Part shown: positions 10,411-18,295 of the stretch, piece by piece
How the letters are laid out: each line of letters opens with the position of its first letter
Numbering within the stretch: the first letter of the stretch is position 1
Origin: Prorocentrum cordatum
Taxonomy: Eukaryota > Sar > Dinophyceae > Prorocentrales > Prorocentraceae
DNA length: 26,307 bases
Assembly: GCA_963575745.1 (NCBI GenBank)
Contig: CAUYUJ010006335.1
Span: 648,744 to 675,050 of the forward strand
Reading direction: 5' to 3'
The notes under the pieces: generated by a model
Seen by the model: the letters and a program-made list of their open reading frames with translations, nothing else
Told to the model about the DNA's origin: nothing
The model's database searches: none
Made by a program: the position numbers and the translations under genes

Positions 10411-10439
10411 GAGGTGTGCCGAGAGCAGAGGCATGGAGG

Positions 10440-10535
10440 GGGAGGAGTGAGGGGGCAGCGGGAGGAGGAGACGCGGGGCACCGTCTCTTCAAAACGAGGA
10501 CCCAACACCACAGGATGGTTTGGAAAAACGTGACT
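10440..10535 (+). repeat. array-end module, copy b
   Basis: After array 3 come a GGAGGAGG purine tract, CACCGTCTCTTCAAAACGAG, CCCAACACCACAGGATGGTT and a short A run. This nearly matches copy a at 66-121 read on the minus strand. The hairpin is imperfect here (GGTTTGG in place of GGTTGGG). Sequence beyond the A run differs completely from that beyond copy a. Confidence 0.7.
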
Positions 10536-11149
10536 CCGCGGCTGCATGAAGGCTGGCACATGTAGAACTCAGCATCGTGTCTGTGAGAACCCAGTTTTGT
10601 AATATCCGGGGGGTTTTGTCTTTCTTTAGCGCCCCGACTGTATCACATTCATCCTCGTCCGCGGCGTACCTTCTCCTGTGCAAGTTCCTCGGCGCCGCCT
10701 GCGCCCCGGGCTCCACCTGCTCCAGCCGCCTGAGGCTCATCCTTCTTGTGCCCTGTCTCCTTAATCAAACTGCGCGTAGCCCGCCGAGCTTTTAGCGGAA
10801 GAGGTTCGCTCTCGCCCCGCCGACCAAAAAATTAGCCTGGCGAAGGACCCAACCATACGTAGTTGTGAATACCGCAATTGTGGATATATTCATCGGTGGC
10901 GCTCCCTATGGGGCCACGAACCGTATGAAGGGTGTGCCGAAATGTGTGGCGGGGGTACACAACACGAACGAAGATTATAGTTCTGAGTACGAGAGACTGA
11001 GCGCGGGTGAGTCTGAGCGCGAGTGCGTCTGTTTGTGAAAGAGTTTGCGTGCGAGCGAGTCTATGTGCAGAAATGGGAACATGACTCGGCCCAGTGTAAT
11101 TGTATCTGAATGTGAGCGGTTTGAGTATGACTGGCTCTGAGTACTGGTG
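10536..11149. other. mostly unique spacer, no gene seen
   Basis: This stretch is less GC-biased and not tandemly repeated apart from the solo core at 10890-10968. Short open frames of ~60-80 codons exist on both strands, but none has recognisable motifs. 10980-11140 has scattered GAGTGCG/GAGTCTG-like words on +. I see no RNA gene. Confidence 0.4.
10890..10968 (+). repeat. solo diverged unit of the 77-90-bp repeat superfamily
   Basis: CATCGGTGGCGCTCCCTATG, then GGGCCACGAA, then GGTGTGCCGAAATG: one copy of the shared core with an array-5-type linker, standing alone in unique sequence. Confidence 0.7.
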
Positions 11150-11157
11150 ACACTGAA

Positions 11158-11290
11158 TGTGGCCGCCGCAGGGAGCCCCCCCAGAAATGCCGACGGCAGC
11201 GTCCGCGCGCCGCGACGCCCATGTCGGCACGCCCCTCACGAGGATAGCGCCCGCTTCCTTCTCTCCTTTTCCTCCTTCTTTGCCCGCGCA
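11158..11290 (-). repeat. solo degenerate repeat unit with pyrimidine tract
   Basis: On + it reads GTGGCCGCCGCAGGGAGC, then GTCGGCACGCCCCTCACGAG, matching an array-1 unit read on the minus strand but strongly diverged. It is followed by a TCCTTCTCTCC-like pyrimidine tract. In array 1 a similar tract also borders the side opposite the end module, so this may be the other edge of a decayed element. Confidence 0.5.
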
Positions 11291-11344
11291 CTCCGAAGTC
11301 CAAGGCTGCGGGCGCAGCGCAGCGCGGAGTCCCCGCGACGCGCG

Positions 11345-12335
11345 CAGGTCGAATTCCACCCACTCCCGGGCTTTCCTCCCCACCGGCCAACGTCCGACCC
11401 ACAGAACACGCGCGCGCGCAGAGCGAACGCTCCAACGAACGCAAAGCACAATCCCCCAAAAATGTCGCGATGCCGCTGTCCTTCTAAGCCAACGACCTAC
11501 TGGCGACCGTCCGGTAGCGTATCCGCAAGGCGGCCACCCAACGCACCCCCGACAACAATTTCAAAACAAATCGCGATGGTCTTGTCCTTCTACGCATTCG
11601 AAAACTCTCAACGCATTTCCACACAATCCCTCGCTTTGCTCCCCACCAGCCAACGTGCGACCCCCTGAACACGCGAGCGCAAAGCGAACGCTCCGACGAG
11701 CGCAGAACACAATTTCAACATTTCGCGATGGTCCTGTCCTTCTGCGCCACCGACCCACGTGCGACAGTCCGATAGCGCGTGCGCAAGGCGAACGCCCCAA
11801 CGAGCCTCCGAAAACAATTTCAAAACATCGCGGTGGTCTTGTCCTTCTACGCACCCGAAAACTCTCAACGCATCTCCACCCACTCCCGCGCTTTCCTCCC
11901 CACCAGCCAACGCCCGACCCTCAGAACACGCGCGCGCAAAGCGAACGCTCCGACGAACGCAGAACACAATTTCAAAAAACATCGCGAGTGTCTTGTCCTC
12001 CTGAGCCACCGGCCCACTGGCGACCGTCCGGTAGCGCAGCCGCAAGGCGAACGCCCCATCGAGCCCCCGACAACAATTTCAAAAACATGTCGATGGTATT
12101 GTCCTTCTACGCCCTCGAAAACTCTCAACGCATTTCCACACAATCCCGCGCTTTCCTCCCCACCAGCCAACGCGCGACCCTCTGAACACGCGAGCGCAAA
12201 GCGAACGCTCCAACGAGCGCTGAACACAGATGGTCCTGTCCTTCTGCGCCACCTACCCACGTGCGAGAGTCCGATAGCGCATGCGCAAGGCGAGCGCCCC
12301 AACGAGCCCCCGAAAACAATTTCAAAAAACGTGTG
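11345..12335. repeat. four ~260-bp monomers forming a ~520-bp dimeric repeat
   Basis: The landmark CCACCCACTCCCG or CCACACAATCCC recurs at 11356, 11619, 11876 and 12136 (intervals 263, 257, 260). Each monomer contains CCCACCAGCCAACG, GAACACGCG, GCAAAGCGAACGCTCC, ACAATTTCAAAA and CTTGTCCTTCTACGC blocks. Monomers 1 and 3 share one variant (CTGGCGACCGTCCGGTAGCG) and monomers 2 and 4 another (CGTGCGA..GTCCGATAGCGC). Open frames cross it in several phases with no domain, so I treat it as non-coding. It abuts array 5 directly. Confidence 0.85.
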
Positions 12336-13707
12336 AGGGGTGTGGCGACATGGGTGTGCGGGACGCATGCGGGCACACCCACTGGGACCTTCGGTGGAGC
12401 TTCCTCTGGGGCCAGAAAACGTGTGAGAGGTATGCCGATATGGGTGTGCGGGACGCATGCGGGCACACCCACTGGGACCTTCGGTGGAGTTCCCTTATGG
12501 GGCCACGAAACGTGTGAAGGGTGTGCCGACATGAGTGCCGAAATGGGTGTGCGGGACGCATGCGGGCACACCCACTCGGACCTTCGGTGGAGCCCCCTTA
12601 TGGGGCCACGAAGCGTGTGAGAGGTATGCCGATATGGGTGTGCGGGACGCATGCGGGCACACCCACTGGAACCTTCGGGGGCCTTCGGTGGAGCTCCCTA
12701 TGGGGCCACGAAACGTGTGAGGGGTGTGCCGACATGAGTGCCGAAATGGATGTGCGGGACGCATGCGGGCACACCCACTGGGACTTTCGGTGGAGCTCCC
12801 TATGGGGCCACGAAGCGTGTGAGGGGTGTGCCGAAATGGATGTGCGGGACGCATGCGGGCACAACCAGTGGGACCTTTGGTGGAGCTCCCTATGGGGCCA
12901 CGAAGCGTGTGAGGGATGTGCCGAAATTGGTGTGCGGGACGCATGCGGGCACACCCACTGGGACCTTCGGTGGAGCCCCCTTATGGGGCCACGAAGCGTG
13001 TAAGGGGTGTGCCGAAATGGGCGTGCGAGACGCATGCGGGCACACCCACTGGGACCTTCGGTGGAGCTCCTTATGGGGCCACGAAGCGTGTGAGGGGTGT
13101 GCCGAAGTGGGTGGGGGTGACGCATGTGGACGGTGGCACTGGGGCCTTCGGTGGAGCTCCCTATGGGGCCACGAAGCGTGTGAGGGGTGTGCCGAAGTTA
13201 GTTGGGGGTGACGCATGTGGACGGTGGCACGGGGGCCTTCGGTGGTGTTCCCCATGGGGCCACGAAACGTGTGAGGGGTGTGCCGAAATGGGTGGGGGTG
13301 ACGCATGTGGACGGTGGCAATGGGGCCTTCGGTGGAGCTCCCTATGGGGCCACGAAACGTGTGAGGGGTGTGCCTTCGGTGGAGCTCCCTATGAGGCCAC
13401 GAAACGTGTGAGGGGTGTGCCGAAGTGGGTGGGGGTGACGCATGTGGACGGTGGCACTGGGGCCTTCGGTGGAGCTCTCTATGGGGCCACGGAACGTGTG
13501 AGGGGTGTGCCGAAGTGGGTGGGGGTGACGCATGTGGACGGTGGCACTGGGGCCTTCGGTGGAGCTCCCTATGGGGCCACGAAACGTGTGAGGGTTGTGC
13601 CGAAATCGGTGGTGGGGAGGCATGCGAACCCTGTCACTGGGGCCTTCGGTGGGGCTCCCTGTGGGGCCACGAAACGTGTGAGGGGTGTGCCGAAATGGGT
13701 GGTGGGG
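12336..13707 (+). repeat. tandem array 5, ~90-bp units (about 16 copies), truncated by the gap
   Basis: Cores CTTCGGTGGAG lie near 12389, 12479, 12582, 12683, 12784, 12874, 12965, 13056, 13146, 13237, 13327, 13374 (partial), 13464, 13554 and 13644. Usual spacing is 90-91, with three ~101-103-bp intervals, two of which carry an extra GACATGAGTGCCG. Up to about 13090 the linker is GTGCGGGACGCATGCGGGCA; after that it switches to GGGGGTGACGCATGTGGACG, so the array has two homogenised blocks. Although 90 is a multiple of three, 91- and 101-bp units break any frame. Confidence 0.9.
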
Positions 13708-13807
13708 NNNNNNNNNNNNNNNNNNNNNNNNNNNNNNNNNNNNNNNNNNNNNNNNNNNNNNNNNNNNNNNNNNNNNNNNNNNNNNNNNNNNNNNNNNNNN
13801 NNNNNNN
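13708..13807. other. assembly gap (100 N)
   Basis: Exactly 100 N bases, the conventional size for a gap of unknown length. It cuts array 5. Sequence after it is not part of the array, so array length and its 3' border are unknown. Confidence 0.99.
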
Positions 13808-14179
13808 CGACTGCGAGAACAGCAGAATTCTACAACTGGATTCTCATCTGAATCTTAAGGGGAATGCTTCCAGATATGCTCCTACACATCGCTGTTAGGT
13901 TGCTTTGCCGGGGTAATTTTTAGCTTCGCCCCCCCAAGCGGCCGACATGGGGCCACACCTAGTACAACCAGTGATTTTGGCTTCCTCGCCGAGGCCGTTT
14001 TGGACGCTCCGACCGCTCGCCAGACGCCCCGTCCAGGCCCTGGGGAGGGGGCAGGGGGAGGGGTCAAGACTCCCTCCCCGCCCGCAAGCCGTGTCGCTCA
14101 CCCGCCCTCCCAACACAGACGTGGCACCCCGAACCGCAACGTATCCAGCAGTCGTGTTTGGATGGGCAGCTACTGGGGG
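13808..14179. other. unique sequence after the gap, no gene seen
   Basis: Non-repetitive sequence with modest open frames and no recognised motif. It grades into CCG-rich sequence from about 14180. Confidence 0.4.
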
Positions 14180-14540
14180 CGAATCCGCCGCCGCCGCCGC
14201 CTCCGCCGCCGCCGCCGCCCGCCGCCGCCGCCGCTGGCCGCCGCCGCCGCCGCCGTTGTCCGCCGCCGCTGCCGCCGCGCCGCCCCCCGCCGCCCGCAGC
14301 CGGCGGCCGCCCGCTGCCGAATCGCCGCCGTCGCGCAGCCGCAGCCCTGCCCTGCTGCCGCCGCAGCCCTGCCAGGCCCCGCCGCCGCCCGCCGCTGCCG
14401 ACCGCCGCCGCCCAAAGCCGCCGCCGCCGCCGCCGCCCCCGCCGCCCCCAGCCGCCGCCGCCGCCACCGCCGCCGCCACCGCCGCAGCCGCTGCAGCCGC
14501 TGCCCCCGCCGCCGCCGCCGCAGCCGCCGCCGCCGCCAAA
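14180..14540. repeat. imperfect CCG/GCC triplet tract
   Basis: About 360 bases built largely of CCG/GCC triplets with interruptions. All frames are open and translate to Pro, Ala, Arg or Gly runs depending on phase. I see no flanking domain that would select one frame. Confidence 0.9.
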
Positions 14541-14599
14541 TGGCAGAAATGGTGGGGGGAGGCCGCATCGGGTTCGCTGCGCATGTTCCGAAATTGGAG

Positions 14600-14725
14600 G
14601 CAGAGTTTTTTTGTCCCAACCCTCCTTGGTTGGGTATCGTTTTGAATAGAGCAGTGTGGTCGCGTCCTTCCTCCTCCCGCCTCCCTCCTGCCTCCTGCCT
14701 GCCTCCTCCTGTCTTGCCTGCGGGG
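14600..14725 (-). repeat. array-end module, copy c
   Basis: On +: a run of seven T, CCCAACC-CTCCTT-GGTTGGG perfect hairpin, CGTTTTGAATAGAGCAGTG, then a CCTCCTCCCGCC pyrimidine tract, then the 102-bp array. The bases before the T run (GGAGGCAGAG) differ from those at copies d-f. Confidence 0.75.
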
Positions 14726-15545
14726 GGCTGCGATCTGTGAAACTGTCGCCATTTTCGAGGCCTGCTGGGGGGCCCAGCACAGTGAGGGCCACGGGCGGAC
14801 CCAAATTAGACCTCGCCATCCCTGGGGAGCTGCGATCTGTGAAACTGTCGCCACTTTCGAGCCCTGCTGGGGGGGCCCAGCACAGTGAGGGCCACGGGCG
14901 GACCCAAATTAGACCTCGCCATCCCTGGGGGGCCGCGATCTGCGAAACTGTCGCCATTTTCGAGGCCTGCTGGGGGGCCCAGCACAGTGAGGGCCACGCG
15001 CGGATTCAAATTAGACCTCGCCATCCCTGGGGGGCTGCGATCTGCGAAACTGTCGCCATTTTCGAGGCCTGCTGGGGGGGCCCAGCACAGTGAGGGCCAC
15101 GGGCGGACCCAAATTAGACCTCGCCATCCCTGGGGGGCTGCGATCTGCGAAACTGTCGCCACTTTCGAGGCCTGTTGGGGGGCCCAGCACAGTGACGCCA
15201 CGCGTGGATCTGAGCAAGACCTCGCCGTGCCTGGGGGGCTGCGATCTGCGAAACTGTCGCCACTTTCGAGGCCTGCTGGGGGGTCCAGCGGAGCGAGGCA
15301 CCGCGCGGATCTGAGCAAGACCTCGCCGTGCCAGGGGGGGCTGCGATCTGCGAGACCGTCGCCACTTTCGAGGGCTGCTGGTGGGTCCAGCGGAGTGAGG
15401 CACCGCGCGGATCTGAGCAAGACCTCGCCGTGGTTGCGATCTGCGAAACTATCGCCACTTTCAAAGGCTGGTGGCGGGTCCAGCGGAGTGAGGCACCACG
15501 CAGATCTGAGCGGGACCTCGCAATCCTTGAAGAGCTGCGAGCCTC
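14726..15545 (-). repeat. 102-bp tandem array A (about 8 units)
   Basis: GCGATCTG recurs at 14730, 14832, 14935, 15037, 15140, 15241, 15343 and 15436 (intervals 101-103, then 93). The first units carry GAGGGCCACGGGCGGACCC; from about 15190 the units change to GGATCTGAGCAAGACCTCG, a second subtype. Single-base length changes between units break any common frame. Confidence 0.9.
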
Positions 15546-15655
15546 ACGCATGCCGCTCGCAGAAATATATGAGCCCATGTCACGTCATCACTTCCGCATA
15601 ACGTCTCCCAAGCTACTCATGCCCCGCATTGCGCAGGGGTTGGGTACGTCGCCAG
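15546..15655. other. spacer with partial match to the duplicated spacer
   Basis: Mostly unique, but its last ~40 bases (CCCCGCATTGCGCAGG, GGTTGGGTACGTCGCCAGG) match the ends of the spacers at 16506-16715 and 17936-18147. Confidence 0.6.
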
Positions 15656-15802
15656 GTTTTTTTTTTTTTTTTTTTTTTTTTGTTCTTCCCCCCCCCCAAC
15701 CCTCCTTGGTTGGGTATTTGTTTTGAATAGAGCAGTGTGGTCGCGTCCTTCCTCCTCCCGCCTCCCGCCTCCCGCCCGCCTCTTCCTGTCTTGCCTGCGG
15801 GG
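15656..15802 (-). repeat. array-end module, copy d (long T run)
   Basis: On +: about 24 T, a C run, CCAACC-CTCCTT-GGTTGG hairpin, GTTTTGAATAGAGCAGTG, pyrimidine tract, then GGGGGGCTGCGATCTG, the first 102-bp unit. The long homopolymer is what an A tail would look like on the minus strand. Confidence 0.75.
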
Positions 15803-16505
15803 GGCTGCGATCTGTGAAACTGTCGCCACTTTCGAGGCCTGCTGGGGGGCCCAGCACAGTGAGGGCCACGGGCGGACCCAAATTAGACCTCGCCATCCCT
15901 GGGGAGCTGCGATCTGTGAAACTGTCGCCACTTTCGATGCCTGCTGGGGGGCCCAGCACAGTGAGGGCCACGGGCGGACCCAAATTAGACCTCGCCATCC
16001 CTGGGGGGCTGCGATCTGCGAAACTGTCGCCATTTTCGAGGCCTGCTGGGGGGCCCAGCACAGTGAGGGCCACGGGCGGACCCAAGACCTCGCCATCCTT
16101 GGGGGGCGGCGATCTGTGAAACTGTCGCCATTTCGAGGCCTGCTGGGGGCCCAGCACAGCCACGACCTTAGACCTCGCCATCCCTGGGGGGCTGCGATCT
16201 GTGAAACTGTCGCCACTTTCGAGGCCTGCTGGGGGGCCCAGCACAGTGGGGCCACGGCGGACCAAATTAGACCTCGCCATCCCTGGGGGGCTGCGATCTG
16301 CGAAACTGTCGCCATTTCGAGGCCTGCTGGGGGGCCCAGCACAGTGAGGGCCACGCGCGGACCCAAATTAGACCTCGCCATCCCTGGGGGGCTGCGATCT
16401 GTGAAACTGTCGCCACTTTCGAGGCCTGCTGGGGGGCCCAGCACAGTGAGGGCCACGGGCAGATTCAAATGAGACCTCGCCATCCCTGGGGGGCTGCGAT
16501 CTGAG
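15803..16505 (-). repeat. 102-bp tandem array B (about 7 units)
   Basis: Same unit as array A, first subtype. Several units are shortened by small deletions (near 16085, 16130-16165, 16255 and 16315), which change frame. It ends with GGGCTGCGATCTGAGATC at the duplicated spacer. Confidence 0.9.
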
Positions 16506-16715
16506 ATCCCCGCTTTAGAAGTGGCTAGGGTTGCTCAGGGATTGCAACTAATCAGCTTTACCTAGTCCTTGTCCTGAAGCCAGTTTCCTGCGAGTCTCCC
16601 GAATTCCGTCTGCAGACATATGTAACCCTTGCTCCGTCATCGCCTCCCTTATAAAGTGTCCTTAAACTATTTGCGCCCCGCGTTTGCGCAGGGGTTGGGT
16701 ACGTCGCCAGGGTAA
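16506..16715. repeat. ~210-bp spacer, copy 1
   Basis: It begins CGCTTTAGAAGTGGCTAGGG shortly after the array and ends GGTTGGGTACGTCGCCAGG. It is nearly identical to 17936-18147, with only a few substitutions and a one-base indel (CCTTAAAC versus CCTAAAC). It holds CTTATAAAG at about 16648 (TATA-like, unproven). The one-base indel argues against a conserved reading frame. I see no gene in it. Confidence 0.85.
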
Positions 16716-16817
16716 TTTTTTTTTCCCCCAACCTTCCTTGGTTGGGTATTCGTTTTGAATAGAGCAGTGTGGTCGCGTCCCTTCTCCCGCCTCCCGCCTC
16801 TTCCTGTCTTGCCTGCG
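16716..16817 (-). repeat. array-end module, copy e
   Basis: On +: TAA plus nine T, CCAACC-TTCCTT-GGTTGG hairpin, CGTTTTGAATAGAGCAGTG, pyrimidine tract, then the first 102-bp unit. It is close to copies c and d. Confidence 0.75.
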
Positions 16818-17935
16818 GGGGGCTGCGATCTGTGAAACTGTCGCCACTTTCGAGGCCTGCTGGGGGGCCCAGCACAGTGAGGGCCACGCGGCGGACCAAA
16901 TTAGACCTCGCCATCCCTGGGGGGCTGCGATCTGTGAAACTGTCGCCATTTCGAGGCCTGCTGGGGGGCCCAGCACAGTGAGGGCCACGGGCGACCAAAT
17001 TAGACCTCGCCATCCCTGGGGGGCTGCGATCTGTGAAACTGTCGCCACTTTCGAGGCCTGCTGGGGGGCCCAGCACAGTGAGGGCCACGGGCGGACCCAA
17101 ATTAGACCTCGCCATCCCTGGGGGGCTGCGATCTGCGAAACTGTCGCCATTTTCGAGGCCTGCTGGGGGGCCCAGCACAGTGAGGGCCACGCGCGGATTC
17201 AAATTAGACCTCGCCATCCCTGGGGGGCTGCGATCTGCGAAACTGTCGCCATTTTCGAGGCCTGCTGGGGGGCCCAGCACAGTGAGGGCCACGCGCGGAC
17301 CCAAATTAGACCTCGCCATCCCTGGGGGGCTGCGATCTGCGAAACTGTCGCCATTTTCGAGGCCTGCTGGGGGGCCCAGCACAGTGAGGGCCACGCGCGG
17401 ACCCAAATTAGACCTCGCCATCCCTGGGGGGCTGCGATCTGTGAAACTGTCGCCACTTTCGAGGCCTGCTGGGGGGCCCAGCACAGTGAGGGCCACGGGC
17501 GATTCAAATTAGACCTCGCCATCCCTGGGGGGCTGCGATCTGAAACTGTCGCCACTTTCGAGGCCTGCTGGGGGGCCCAGCACAGTGATTCAAATTAGAC
17601 CTCGCCATCCCTGGGGGGCTGCGATCTGTGAAACTGTCGCCACTTTCGAGGCCTGCTGGTGGGCCCAGCACAGTGAGGGCCACAGGCAGATTCAAATTAG
17701 ATTTCGCCATTCCTGGGGGGCTGCGATCTGTGAAACTGTCGCCACTTTCGAGGCCTGCTGGGGGGCCCAGCACAGTGAGGGCCACGGGCAGATTCAAGTT
17801 AGATCTCGCCATCGCTGGGGGGGGCTGCGATCTGTGAAACTGTCGCCACTTTCGAGGCCTGCTTGGCGGGCCCAGCACAGTGACGCCACGCGCGGACCCA
17901 AATTAGACCTCGCCATCCCTGGGGGGCTGCGATCT
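16818..17935 (-). repeat. 102-bp tandem array C (about 11 units)
   Basis: Units are of the first subtype (GAGGGCCACGCGCGGACCC or GGGCAGATTCAAAT variants), mostly 101-103 bp. One is shortened to about 77 bp near 17588. It ends with the same GCGATCTGAGATC junction into the spacer as array B, showing that array plus spacer was duplicated together. Confidence 0.9.
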
Positions 17936-18147
17936 GAGATCTCCGCTTTCGAAGTGGCTAGGGTTGCTCAGGGATTGCAACTAATCAGCTTTATCTAGTC
18001 CTTGTCCTGAAGCCAGTTTCCTGCGAGTCTCCCGAATTCCGTCTGCAGACATATGTAACCCTTGCTCCGTCATCGCCCCCCTTATAAAGTGTCCTAAACT
18101 ATTTGCGCCCCGCGTTTGCGCAGGGGTTGGGTACGTCGCCAGGGTAT
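17936..18147. repeat. ~210-bp spacer, copy 2
   Basis: Near-identical to 16506-16715. The period between the copies is about 1431 bp, so spacer + end module + array forms a higher-order unit. Confidence 0.85.
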
Positions 18148-18295
18148 TTTGTTTCTTTCTGTTTCTTCTTCTTCCTCCCACCAAACCCTCCTGCGTTGGG
18201 TTCTCGTTTTGAATAGAGCACTGCTCGCGCGAACCTTCCCACCCCCCCGTCCCTCTCTTCCCCCCTGCCTTCGCTCGTCGCTGCGTGCCAGCTGG
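18148..18295 (-). repeat. array-end module, copy f (diverged)
   Basis: On +: an interrupted T-rich run (TTTTGTTTCTTTCTG), CCAAACCCTCCTGCGTTGGG (weaker stem), CTCGTTTTGAATAGAGCACTG, pyrimidine tract, then array D. It is intermediate between copies a/b (CCTCGTTTTGAA) and c-e. Confidence 0.7.

Noticed and set aside
8951-10450. 476-codon Gly/Arg/Pro-rich protein over array 3
   Set aside because: The 77-bp period rotates the frame at every unit and equally long overlapping frames exist in other phases.
206-13707. CRISPR-like pattern of conserved ~30-bp core with 47-60-bp spacers
   Set aside because: The linkers are homologous to each other within and between arrays, not unique spacers, the context is eukaryotic, and no cas-like gene is present.
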